This document shows positions 43,147-52,119 of a DNA stretch of 64,000 bases, piece after piece. A model generated the notes under the pieces. That model had not been told where the DNA came from. It did not search any database and saw only the letters and a program-made list of their open reading frames with translations. Source of the DNA: Paenibacillus polymyxa. Its GTDB lineage: Bacteria; Bacillota; Bacilli; Paenibacillales; Paenibacillaceae. The position numbers and the translations under genes were made by a program. The first letter of the stretch is position 1. Each line of letters opens with the position of its first letter. The stretch is from contig NZ_CP049783.1 in NCBI RefSeq assembly GCF_015710975.1, positions 1,054,501 to 1,118,500 of the forward strand, in the 5' to 3' direction.

Positions 43147-43296
43147 TATAGCTCTACCTCCACTATGAATAGATTTCTAGGATATCTATATGAATCTATT
43201 TTCTATCAATTCTCACGCATAGGGTAGCAAAAGTATATTTGACACATATATTAACATGTGAGCACACTCACGAACCTTTGTTAGGAGGTTGATAGC

Positions 43297-46200
43297 ATGG
43301 CAGTACAGCTATCTAATCAAATATTCTCCATCTCAATCGGGGATTATGGGGATATCTCTTCCTTGCGTCTGACAGGAGACACCTTCAATACGAATTATGT
43401 CATGAACGGCTCTAACGCACCTAAACAAAATACGTCAGATCATCAGTGGCTGGGTGAACTCATGTTCACCTATCGTCTCGGTAACGGGGCGTGGACTCGG
43501 GCATGGACAAGCAATTCTGCTGATGTGCGCCAGATCATCTCTTCTGGTAACAGCGTCCAGGTATCCTATCAAAATTCCTCCAACCCTCAGGGAATACGCA
43601 ACTTCACTTTACAAGAAACCTATTCGTTGGTTAACGACTATTTACATTGGCAAATGAAAGTAACGAATACTTCTAATCAAGCACTGGAAATCGGAGATTG
43701 GGGGCTGCCGCTTCCTTTTAACGAATACTGGTCCGGTGGCAATAATGAACAAATCTATGAAACCAGGGTACTCTCTCACTCCTTTGTAGGTCATCACAGT
43801 TCCTTTATTACAGCTGGACGACCTAGCGGCATCGGACCGTATATCCTGCTGCTACCTGATGCCGCAACGGGTGCTGGTCTCGAATATCAGGACCACTGGA
43901 GAGTCGAGGAGCATCCTGGCAGTACATGGGCTATGGAGCAAGGCGGCTGGTCTGAGGGACTGAATGTGTTCTATATCCACTCCAATGTCATCAAAAGCAC
44001 CAACCGTGGTTATATCGGAAGCACCAGTCTGTCGCTGGCCCCTGGTGAAAGCAAAACGTATGCCTTTAAATTCTACAAGGTAACGGACGAGCAGGCTGTA
44101 AAGGACAGGCTATACAGCGAGGGGCATGTAGATGTGACCGTGGTTCCGGGTATGATTGTCCCGACCAATCTCAAAGCTAAATTCGATCTGCATACCCGTA
44201 AATCCATTACCTCTGTCACAGCGCAGTATCCCTCCGAAACGACCATCAGCTATTTGGAAAATGCCCCTACAAATCACAAAATATATGAGCTTACACTGGG
44301 ACGATTGGGTCACAACAATATTACAGTAAATTACGGTAACGGCGAAAAAACCGTTCTCCAGTTCTATGCCATTGAGCCGGTTGACACTGCACTTCAGCGT
44401 CACTCCACCTTCATGGTTAACAGCACCCAATGGAACATACCGGGAGACCTGCGGGACAAGGTGTTTGACGACTGGATGATGCAATATAAGGCCAAACGCA
44501 ACAGCTTTAATGGCTACTGGGGCTGGGGTGATGATTGGGGATTAACTCACGGCCAGTTTCTAGCGGAGAAAAATGTCCAGAAGCCCGTGGCGTCTGAGAT
44601 CAAGGCTGTCGATGATTATCTGGAGGTGGCTATCTGGACGAATCTGATGGAAGGCCATCATACCGATTATTTGGTCCCTGATTTCCTGATGCCACAACCT
44701 AATACGACACCAACATACCGGGGCTATGCCTATCCGCATATTTACAATACGTTTTTCAGCATGTATAAACTTGCCAAGTTGTATCCCAGCCTGGTCAGCT
44801 ATCGCAATAGCAAAAACACATATTTGCTACGTGCTTATCGTATTTTTAAAGCGTTGTATGAAGGTCCTGTTGCTTATAACTGGAACACAGGGCTTATGGG
44901 TGAGCTGACCACACCTGATATGATTAAGGCGCTTCAGGAAGAAGGATTGACTACTGAGGCTAACGACATGATTGCCAAAATGGCTACCAAGTACAACAAT
45001 TTCAAAAACACCACCTATCCCTATGGCTCTGAGTACAACTATGACAATACAGGCGAAGAGGCGGTATATACACTTGCCAAAATGAACGGCAATACGACAA
45101 TGATGAGCAAAATCAATGCCAAAACACGCGCTGCACGCGGTCATATGCCTGTCTGGTACTATTACACCGATCCGGTCACAATTACCGGAGAGAATTGGTG
45201 GAACTTCCAGTACACCACTTCTCTGGCGGGCTATGCGATGGATGACTGGACACGTCGTTATTCGTCCAAGCCTGAAGTGGACCAGCGCCTATCCTATGCC
45301 GCCAAACTGGCGAACATCGGGGCGATTAATTCGGGACAGATCAGCCCGGACCCTGCCAATATCGGGGCAGTATCGTGGACATATCAGGCAGGTAAGGGCA
45401 ATTACGGCGCCCTTGGTCTGGACGGCGGCCCTCTCTTTAACGGATGGCGCGGCATGTCCGGGGAAGCCGATCTGGGGCTGTTTGGAGCCATTAAAATCCT
45501 AAGTTCGGATGTTGCTGTGGATCCCATATTCGGATTGTTCGGTTATGGCTGTGACGTTACAGAAAGCAATAACAGCTATACGGTTACTCCAAAAGACGGC
45601 GTATTCCAACGTCTGCATCTGATTACCCAGAAGCTGAGTCTGGAGTTGAATCGGGACCAATATACCTTGGCCGTCGTGTCCAAATCCAAGAACAACATCC
45701 GTCTGATGTTGAAAAATACGACACCAGGCACAGCTCATACTACTACTGTGACAATAACCGGACTCGCGACAGGTACGTATGACGTACTGGTAGACGGCAC
45801 AAAAACCGGCTCAGTCACTGCTGTTAACAGTGCTGCGACTACAACCAGCCTGAATATCGGTACGGCAGCCAACTACGATATCCACATTCAGTCCAGTACA
45901 GGCAATCCAGCTCCCGCTGGGGACATTATAGCCCATTATGAATTTAACGAAACGGCCGGATCAACCGCAGCCGATTCGTCAGGTTATGGGCAGCAGGCCA
46001 GTGTAATTGGCGGCTCGTGGAGCGCGGGGCGGAATGGCAATGCCCTGCGCCTTAACGGTATTGGCGCCTATGCCAGCCTGCCCGGCGGAATAGTTAGCAG
46101 TTTAAATGACTTTACGATTGCAGCATGGGTACGAGTGAACACGCATAATGGCTGGGCTCGTCTGTTTGATTTTGGAGCAGGAACAGATCGGTATATGTTT

Positions 46201-46596
46201 TTGACCCCGAAGGCCGAAGGGACAGGTATGCGTTTTGCCATCACTGTCTTGGGGAACGGAGAGGAACAGCAGCTGAACGCCCCGGAACTGGCGACAGGGG
46301 TGTGGAAGCATGTCGCAGTGACTCTGTCAGGCACTACGGGAATTATGTATGTGGACGGTATAGAGGCGACACGTAACACGGGTATGACGCTGAGACCTTC
46401 CAACCTTGGACTGACAGATTGGAACTACATTGGGAAATCCCAGTTTGATGATCCTTATCTTAACGGTGCAGTAGATGAGCTGATCATTTACAACAGAGCT
46501 CTGACTGCTCAGGAAATCAGGGGCTTGGCCTCGGCAAGCAGCACCATTACAGCCCATGAATTGAGAGTCCAAGCATATGCTGAAGGGGCCGATTAG
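43297..46596 (+). CDS. Large carbohydrate-active-type protein (DUF5695-like) with C-terminal LamG domain
   Basis: A 1099-residue protein. Residues 1-330 look like a beta-sandwich, 340-740 like an (alpha/alpha)-barrel with many aromatic residues (GYWGWGDDWGLTHGQF, YTTSLAGYAMDDW), resembling DUF5695 proteins and helical-barrel glycosidases. Residues about 790-865 are a small beta domain, and 880-1075 a LamG/concanavalin-like module (IIAHYEFNETAGSTAADSSG). There is no N-terminal signal peptide: the protein starts MAVQLSNQIFSISIGDYGD right after an AGGAGG site. Likely a glycan-degrading enzyme, substrate unknown. Confidence 0.8.
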   Translation: MAVQLSNQIFSISIGDYGDISSLRLTGDTFNTNYVMNGSNAPKQNTSDHQWLGELMFTYRLGNGAWTRAWTSNSADVRQIISSGNSVQVSYQNSSNPQGIRNFTLQETYSLVNDYLHWQMKVTNTSNQALEIGDWGLPLPFNEYWSGGNNEQIYETRVLSHSFVGHHSSFITAGRPSGIGPYILLLPDAATGAGLEYQDHWRVEEHPGSTWAMEQGGWSEGLNVFYIHSNVIKSTNRGYIGSTSLSLAPGESKTYAFKFYKVTDEQAVKDRLYSEGHVDVTVVPGMIVPTNLKAKFDLHTRKSITSVTAQYPSETTISYLENAPTNHKIYELTLGRLGHNNITVNYGNGEKTVLQFYAIEPVDTALQRHSTFMVNSTQWNIPGDLRDKVFDDWMMQYKAKRNSFNGYWGWGDDWGLTHGQFLAEKNVQKPVASEIKAVDDYLEVAIWTNLMEGHHTDYLVPDFLMPQPNTTPTYRGYAYPHIYNTFFSMYKLAKLYPSLVSYRNSKNTYLLRAYRIFKALYEGPVAYNWNTGLMGELTTPDMIKALQEEGLTTEANDMIAKMATKYNNFKNTTYPYGSEYNYDNTGEEAVYTLAKMNGNTTMMSKINAKTRAARGHMPVWYYYTDPVTITGENWWNFQYTTSLAGYAMDDWTRRYSSKPEVDQRLSYAAKLANIGAINSGQISPDPANIGAVSWTYQAGKGNYGALGLDGGPLFNGWRGMSGEADLGLFGAIKILSSDVAVDPIFGLFGYGCDVTESNNSYTVTPKDGVFQRLHLITQKLSLELNRDQYTLAVVSKSKNNIRLMLKNTTPGTAHTTTVTITGLATGTYDVLVDGTKTGSVTAVNSAATTTSLNIGTAANYDIHIQSSTGNPAPAGDIIAHYEFNETAGSTAADSSGYGQQASVIGGSWSAGRNGNALRLNGIGAYASLPGGIVSSLNDFTIAAWVRVNTHNGWARLFDFGAGTDRYMFLTPKAEGTGMRFAITVLGNGEEQQLNAPELATGVWKHVAVTLSGTTGIMYVDGIEATRNTGMTLRPSNLGLTDWNYIGKSQFDDPYLNGAVDELIIYNRALTAQEIRGLASASSTITAHELRVQAYAEGAD

Positions 46597-46653
46597 AATG
46601 TAATTATAAATTTAATTTAATGCATTCCTTTCATGCCATTAACGTTTTAGATT

Positions 46654-46733
46654 GTGAATGATTTGTATTATGAATGATTCGTACCGTGAATCATTGGCGT
46701 CGTAAATGATTGGTATCGTGAATTATTTTTGCG
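46654..46733 (+). repeat. Five tandem 16-bp repeats
   Basis: Five adjoining 16-mers: GTGAATGATTTGTATT, ATGAATGATTCGTACC, GTGAATCATTGGCGTC, GTAAATGATTGGTATC, GTGAATTATTTTTGCG. The period is exact and the core is RTGAATGATTNGTAYY. Intergenic, downstream of the LamG protein gene. Confidence 0.85.
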
Positions 46734-46753
46734 GGTGCTTCCCATCGCCTCCG

Positions 46754-46800
46754 CCCCGGATTTCTTATCTTAATTCTGCAATCAGGGGAGAAATCCGGGG
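46754..46800. terminator. Long hairpin after the LamG protein gene
   Basis: Perfect 12-bp arms CCCCGGATTTCT / AGAAATCCGGGG with a 23-base loop and partial outer pairing. No T-run, so terminator function is uncertain. It lies between convergent genes. Confidence 0.5.
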
Positions 46801-46895
46801 AGATGATGCTTCCGAAGCGAGCCTTCCTATGGAAAGCTGGTAAATCGACCACTTTACCGAGGGGTCTAGCCGTAGCTCTTCCATCTGCAGAGCAA

Positions 46896-47947
46896 TTAGC
46901 TTCGTCTAATACGTGTCGTTCTTGGTCTTAAGCGAACGAGCTCCTCACTGGTGAGTTGTCTAGTATAGGAACGAGGGGAAGATCCTGTATCTACCCTGAG
47001 CACCCTGCCTGCCCCGCTGGGGCGGGCTACTCGTGTGTTGAATACCTGCATGACCCACTGCACTGGAAAGGCTATGGATAAGCGACCATCTGCCGTGCCT
47101 GCATAGTTGACCGCGGCTGCATAATTATCGGACTGTCTGAGCCATACAGAGCCGGAATCCCCGGGTAGTGATACAGGAGTCGTACCTCTAATAACCGTCT
47201 GATCTTCGAAGGTCAGCAGGCCCAACTCACCACCATAATTGATTTGCAAGTCCGTATAGACGGACTCTACCGTGCCATTAACCCGCCCGCTCGTACGCCC
47301 TACCTTCTTCAATCTTTCTCCTATGCGATAGGCGGTAACATGACCCGGAATCGCTCCCACTGTAGCATAACGGGGATTGAGCAGGTTGTTGCGGGTCGGA
47401 AGCGAAAGCGCTGCATCAATCAGGTTCGTTCCAGTGGGATTTAAGCGTACGTAACGATACAGTCGTCCTATACGATCCTGGGCAACCGTCCCCCATCGGC
47501 TCCGCCTGGCTGAATTGTAGCCTCCCGATTGTCTGTATTGGAGGGATTGAGCACATGGTTATTGCTTAAAAGATAGCGTGTAGCCGGCGCTCCAGTTGGG
47601 GCAACGATAAGTCCGGTTGTACCAGAGCCTTCAATCGTCCCGACACTGTAGCCGGCGATGACCGGGCGGATGCGCACTTTGTAGTCCGTAGCATTAGCCC
47701 TGATTTTTCCAGTCTTTACAATTCGGACAGGAACGTTCGATTTCTTCCCTAAGGCAGTGGCCGACAAGAGTCCAGTAGAGGCCGACGCTAGACGGTCCGT
47801 GTACACAATGACAGCGGCTCCCCTTTTGGGATGGGCAGGGTCCCTGTAGCCTACGCCAATGCCGTGAACACCGGACATTTTTAAGACTCGCTTGGCCATC
47901 CGCTTTTTCACCTGAAGCGCGGCCGAGAAGGTAGCCAACATAATCAT
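46896..47947 (-). pseudogene. Trypsin-like serine protease, frameshifted
   Basis: From ATG 47947 (AAAGGAG upstream) the frame reads MIMLATFSAALQVKKRMAKRVLKMSGVHGIGVGY and reaches LSNNHVL (catalytic His) and GGADGGRLP, then stops at 47468. The downstream frame continues with DRIGRLYRYVRLNPTGTNLIDAALSLPTRNN (catalytic Asp in NLIDAAL) and PGDSGSVW (catalytic Ser) to 46896. One G is missing near 47477. Joined, the two frames make an intact chymotrypsin-fold protease of about 350 residues without signal peptide. Real decay or sequencing error cannot be separated here. Confidence 0.85.
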
Positions 47948-47999
47948 CTCCTTTTACATTCAGATGAAATATTGTATGGCTAAGGCCGCTCTGCGTTCC

Positions 48000-48018
48000 A
48001 TTTGATCTTACGATCGCT
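48000..48018 (+). repeat. Dispersed 19-bp repeat, copy 2
   Basis: Identical to 4011-4029. It lies upstream of the 48159 gene. Confidence 0.6.
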
Positions 48019-48158
48019 GTTGCTTCTCTAGAGCCAAATGAACCGCTGCGCTACCGAACTCCGTATCGAACTATATATGAAGAGATTACAAAATATGGTA
48101 TAATCACTCGCGAAATTGGCATTCGATCATTTGATTCTAATGTTCGAGGAGGTATTTC

Positions 48159-48557
48159 ATGTTTTCAATGATATTGACATACAGCATACAGACAATTGTA
48201 ATTTTACTGATTATTTTCACAGTGTTGAGAAACAACAGAAAGAAAATAGGCCAGGGATCACTTTCACTGCTGCTATCTCTTCTTGGCATGGCTGTTTCTT
48301 TTGAATTTGGCGATTACATATTCGGAGACCAGTTGCTTTCCTTTTTAGGAATGTCAGCATGGTCCAATCCTGTTAATAATACTGGGTTCCATTACACTAT
48401 TTTTGTATCGAGTATTTTTTTTATTCCTAGCTTAATCATTGGATATAAAAATTCTGAAGATTTTGGAGCTCTTATTGGAAGACGAGTTTCTAGTATTTAT
48501 CTATTTATAATCATCATTTCGCTTTTATTTTTCATAATAAGCTGTTTGTCGAAGTGA
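48159..48557 (+). CDS. Small membrane protein of unknown function
   Basis: A 132-residue protein with about four hydrophobic segments (residues 5-25, 35-50, 78-98, 108-128) and short polar loops. No family recognised. ATG has GAGGAGG seven bases before it. Single-gene unit. Confidence 0.75.
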   Translation: MFSMILTYSIQTIVILLIIFTVLRNNRKKIGQGSLSLLLSLLGMAVSFEFGDYIFGDQLLSFLGMSAWSNPVNNTGFHYTIFVSSIFFIPSLIIGYKNSEDFGALIGRRVSSIYLFIIIISLLFFIISCLSK

Positions 48558-48647
48558 AAGTTAGATGTGTGGTCATTCCAAAATAAGAGGCCTTTCTATA
48601 ATTGAACTGATCTCTGTTAAGTAGACCGTAATAAAAAAGCAACCTTA

Positions 48648-48688
48648 AGCAGCCTAAGTCCGATATTCATACGGTCTTAGGCTGTTTA
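48648..48688. terminator. Terminator hairpin upstream of the mannanase
   Basis: AGCAGCCTAAGTCCG / CGGTCTTAGGCTGTTT, 15-bp arms with one or two mismatches. It closely resembles the hairpin at 50271-50313. Confidence 0.75.
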
Positions 48689-48785
48689 ATTTCTGTTAGA
48701 AACAATGGTGTGTAGAAATAGATGGAACGTCAAGTGTGCGAGTATGAATTCTCTATATAGTACAAGAATAACAATAATTGCAATC

Positions 48786-48824
48786 AAAATTCATAAGAGT
48801 GAATTAAAAATTCATAAAAATGAA
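48786..48824 (+). repeat. Direct repeat with 21-bp period
   Basis: AAAATTCATAAGAGTGAA (48786-48803) and AAAATTCATAAAAATGAA (48807-48824). The 21-bp spacing is two helical turns, as expected for paired regulator sites on one DNA face. Confidence 0.5.
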
Positions 48825-49094
48825 CCGGAAATATTTTCTTTTTCACATACTTAGCCTCTACCACTGTTTGCAGAAATTGATAGTTTATTGTTATATGAAA
48901 TAATTTTTACTTCAATAGAACTATTTTAGTTTTTTTCCTTGCAGTCGATATAATTGAGGATTCGCTAAAAAGCCCTTTCTTATAGGAAGATGGGATCAAC
49001 TCGCTAAAAATAATGTACGTTGTGATTGATAGTAAAAGTCAACCAGCCGATCCGAGGAGGTAGTGTACTAGAACATTTTTCACTTAACACACCT

Positions 49095-49121
49095 TATCTT
49101 GCGTTAACCGATAGCAAGATA
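49095..49121 (+). promoter_or_regulatory. 5'-leader hairpin of the mannanase mRNA
   Basis: TATCTTGC / GCAAGATA with an 11-base loop, ending nine bases before the AGGAGG site of the mannanase gene. It may protect the mRNA 5' end. Confidence 0.5.
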
Positions 49122-49149
49122 TAAAACATTAGGAGGATAACCAACCAAT

Positions 49150-50100
49150 ATGAATTCATTCAAGAAAACGAAGAGCTTGATTACCGCCCTGACCGGGGCT
49201 GCGTTATTATTCGCGCTACCGATGACGGCAGACGCGGAGAGTAATATCAATTATACTGGCATGTTCCTGGGCTATGACGGAAGTGTAGACACCAGTCCTG
49301 TCCAGACCTACAACCCTGACATCGTCTCTTATGATCTGCTGAACTGGAACTACGGGGGAAGCGATGCAGCCTCCATTACCTCCCATAGCGCCTCAGCCAT
49401 CCAAGGCTTAGGTAAAATCGTTACCATTTCTACCCACATGCCCAATCCCCAGGGTGGAAATGTAAACGCCCCGATGTCTGATTCCGATTTTAAGATCTTG
49501 GCCAATACAGACATTTCATCCATCAATTCATCCAGCCCCGTATGGCTGCAAAATTATAAGGCTCAGATTGACAATGTTGTGACTAGCCTGCAAAAGTTTG
49601 ACTCATCCCCCGTCTACTACAGACCCTTCCATGAAATGAACGGAGGCTGGTTCTGGTGGGGAAACAAGAACACGACAGACTATAAGAACCTGTACATCAA
49701 TCTGTACGATTACATCGTGACGACCCATGGCATGTCCAACGTCAATTTTGTCTATGCTCCAAATAAAGGAGCCAACGCGGCCGCTTATTATCCCGGCTCC
49801 AGCTATGTCACTTGGATTGGCATCGACGCCTACAGCGACGATCCATCCAATGACAATGAAATCAAGATGGCTTACAATGACATCAAAGGACTTGGCAAAA
49901 CTTATGGCTTCTGCGAGATTGGACCAGCCGTGGGCGGCGACCATGTGGATCGCAACAATAATCAGCTCAAGGAATTCGATTATTCGCTTTGGAGCAATGC
50001 CCTGAATGAGATCTATACTGGAGCAAGCTTCTTTATCACCTGGGACGGTGCCTATGCTCCGCAGAACAATACGAATAGCAGCACGCTGTTTGCGAAGTAG
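49150..50100 (+). CDS. Endo-beta-1,4-mannanase, GH26
   Basis: A 316-residue secreted enzyme. The signal peptide ends after ADA at about residue 29. GH26 (beta/alpha)8-barrel residues: acid/base Glu162 in YRPFHEMNGGWFWWG and nucleophile Glu256 in GFCEIGP. It cleaves mannan backbones (for example in galactomannan or glucomannan) outside the cell. No binding module is attached. A well-formed AGGAGG site precedes ATG 49150. The gene is alone, flanked by two related hairpins. Confidence 0.93.
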   Translation: MNSFKKTKSLITALTGAALLFALPMTADAESNINYTGMFLGYDGSVDTSPVQTYNPDIVSYDLLNWNYGGSDAASITSHSASAIQGLGKIVTISTHMPNPQGGNVNAPMSDSDFKILANTDISSINSSSPVWLQNYKAQIDNVVTSLQKFDSSPVYYRPFHEMNGGWFWWGNKNTTDYKNLYINLYDYIVTTHGMSNVNFVYAPNKGANAAAYYPGSSYVTWIGIDAYSDDPSNDNEIKMAYNDIKGLGKTYGFCEIGPAVGGDHVDRNNNQLKEFDYSLWSNALNEIYTGASFFITWDGAYAPQNNTNSSTLFAK

Positions 50101-50112
50101 AGCTCATAGTAA

Positions 50113-50259
50113 GCGTCCGGCTCCCGGTTCGGCAGCAAGGCATCATACGTGTTATTCCAAGAAGACAGCAAGGTCCTGGAAGATTAGGACGTCATCAAGC
50201 ACGACAAAAAAGCATGCCCTTATGAACTGAAGTTTCCCTATCAAGCAGCCAATTATTAA
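50113..50259 (+). pseudogene. Coding remnant after the mannanase gene
   Basis: In one frame it reads GSKASYVLFQEDSKVLED, TAG at 50185, then DVIKHDKKACPYELKFPYQAANY and TAA at 50257. The two halves look like one protein C-terminus broken by a stop. No start codon or ribosome binding site is seen and I do not recognise the family. Low confidence. Confidence 0.35.
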
Positions 50260-50270
50260 TAAGCCCTATT

Positions 50271-50313
50271 TAAACAGCCTGAGTCCCATATTCGTAGGGA
50301 CTCAGGCTGTTTA
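50271..50313. terminator. Bidirectional terminator
   Basis: Perfect 17-bp arms TAAACAGCCTGAGTCCC and complement with a 9-base loop. It serves the mannanase and the convergent ABC permease operon. Confidence 0.92.
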
Positions 50314-50372
50314 GTCTCTTTTGAAAACGTTCGTGGTTAAGAAAGGATTTTTTTGGCAATGAGAAGCACAGC

Positions 50373-51200
50373 TTATCCCTTAACTGCTCCCTCCGCAATG
50401 CCTTCCATAATGAATTTTTGAAAAAAGGCATAGATCAGAATAACCGGGATGGAGGTCAGCACGAGCGCGGCCAGAATGAGCGACCAATCCTTGTTGTATT
50501 CTCCAAACAACATATTGGTCGAGAGAATCAGGGTGTAATGGTTCACATCCGTCAACATCAAAAGTGGAAGTAAAAAGTCATTCCAAATCCACAGGAAATC
50601 CAAAATGGCAATTGTGACGGTGATCGGTAGCAGCAAGGGAAATATAATGCGAAAGAACGTTTGGAATTCATTGCAGCCGTCCATTTGCGCGGATTCTTCC
50701 AGCTCACGCGGGATGGATTTGACGAATCCATGATACAAAAAGATGGCCATGTTCACGCCCAAACCGATATAGATCAAAGCCAAGCCGTACGTACTGCCTT
50801 GAACAGACAAATCTTTTGCCATTCGTGTAAGCGGTATCATTATAGAGTGAAAAGGCACCAGCATGGACGCAACAAACAGAAAGAAAATCGCACTGCTCAG
50901 TTTTCCACTTGTACGAGACAGCTTGTAGCCTGCCAGTGCCGAACAGACCACGATCCCGCCAATGCCGATAAAAGAAATAATCGTAGAATTCAGAGCGCTG
51001 TTCAGCAAATGGGTCTGATGAAAGGCCTGGCTGTAATTTTCAAAGTGAAGCTTCGTCGGCAGCGCCGTAAAGGATGCAAACATCTCACCCTGTGTTTTAA
51101 ACGAATTAATGACCGCCATGTAGATTGGGAAGAAGGACACGACTGCGCCCACGCACAGCATCAGCGTGATCAGCAAGGAATTAGCCTTTTTCAGCCTCAT
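50373..51200 (-). CDS. Sugar ABC transporter permease (MalG/GanQ type)
   Basis: A 275-residue inner membrane permease with six helices and the EAA loop (SIPRELEESAQMDGCNEFQTFFRIIFPLLLP) that contacts the ATPase. CUT1 carbohydrate family. Its start overlaps the stop of the partner permease gene (ATGA). No ATPase gene is in the operon, so a shared MsmX-type ATPase is expected. Substrate probably an oligosaccharide related to the GH42 enzyme upstream. Confidence 0.9.
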   Translation of the reverse strand: MRLKKANSLLITLMLCVGAVVSFFPIYMAVINSFKTQGEMFASFTALPTKLHFENYSQAFHQTHLLNSALNSTIISFIGIGGIVVCSALAGYKLSRTSGKLSSAIFFLFVASMLVPFHSIMIPLTRMAKDLSVQGSTYGLALIYIGLGVNMAIFLYHGFVKSIPRELEESAQMDGCNEFQTFFRIIFPLLLPITVTIAILDFLWIWNDFLLPLLMLTDVNHYTLILSTNMLFGEYNKDWSLILAALVLTSIPVILIYAFFQKFIMEGIAEGAVKG

Positions 51201-52081
51201 GCCTCCACCTCCCTCTTCTTCATGACACGCAGCTGGATCAGAGTGAAGATGAGCACAATGGCGAACAAAATAACGGATTTAGCACTCGCATAGCCATAAC
51301 GGAAATTATTCGAGAAGGCCTCCTCATAAATGTTCATCGTAATTACCTGTGTGCTGCGTCCCGGTCCTCCGCCAGTCAGTCCATACACAACCTCATACAC
51401 CTTGAAAGCACCGTTAAGTGTCAGGAAGAAACAGATCGTAATCGCGTGGGTAATCATCGGCAGCGTCACACTTCGCAATGTCTGAAATGCGTTCGCTCCA
51501 TCAATAATAGCAGCCTCCTTCAAGCTTTGTGGTACACCCTGAAGTGCAGCCAGATAGATGATCATCATATATCCCACACCATTCCAGAGCGAGACAATAA
51601 TGATGGAGAAAAAGGATACTTTCGGATCGCCCAGCCATGATTGACCTAAAAAGGCGATGGCCGTCTTTTCAGCAATCTGCGGCAGCACGGAGGAAAAAAC
51701 GAATGTCCACATAAATGCGCTAATAATGGTACTGATCATATTGGGCATAAAAAATATCGTCCGAAAAAATCCTTTGCTGCGTGTGCGTGATTCAATCAAC
51801 ACTGCCAGTACTAGCGCAAGTACATTTTGTAGCACGATCATGACCAGCACGTATTTAAGTGTAAGCCAAAGGGAATTGAGAAAATCGGGGTCTTCCTTCA
51901 AGGATTCCACAAAGTTCCCCAAGCCGATAAAGTTGTAATTGGGATTCAATCCGTTCCAGTCTGTAAAGCTGTAGTACATGCCGCTGATCGTTGGAATAAG
52001 CAGGAAGATGGCGTAAAAGATCAGTGCCGGGGCAGTAAACGTCAGCAGCATGACGTATTTTTTGTAGATTTTAAAAGGCAT
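51197..52081 (-). CDS. Sugar ABC transporter permease (MalF/GanP type)
   Basis: A 294-residue permease with six helices and EAA loop (GVPQSLKEAAIIDGANAFQTLRSVTLPMI). It pairs with the MalG-type protein. I chose ATG 52081 with a GGGAGGGAG site about nine bases upstream; the frame extends to 52105 without one. It follows the binding-protein gene by 38 bases. Confidence 0.9.
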   Translation of the reverse strand: MPFKIYKKYVMLLTFTAPALIFYAIFLLIPTISGMYYSFTDWNGLNPNYNFIGLGNFVESLKEDPDFLNSLWLTLKYVLVMIVLQNVLALVLAVLIESRTRSKGFFRTIFFMPNMISTIISAFMWTFVFSSVLPQIAEKTAIAFLGQSWLGDPKVSFFSIIIVSLWNGVGYMMIIYLAALQGVPQSLKEAAIIDGANAFQTLRSVTLPMITHAITICFFLTLNGAFKVYEVVYGLTGGGPGRSTQVITMNIYEEAFSNNFRYGYASAKSVILFAIVLIFTLIQLRVMKKREVEA

Positions 52082-52119
52082 GGAGTCTCTCCCTCCCGAT
52101 GTCATTCTGTAGGTTCCCG

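Larger units (their letters stand above)
48558..49149 (+). other. Upstream region of the mannanase gene
   Basis: About 590 bases without a gene. It holds the hairpin at 48648, a direct repeat at 48786 and the 5'-leader hairpin at 49095. No clear cre site was found. Confidence 0.5.

Noticed and set aside
50006..50230. Plus-strand 74-codon frame over the mannanase end
   Set aside because: Starts inside the mannanase in another frame, no ribosome binding site, low-complexity Ser/Arg sequence.
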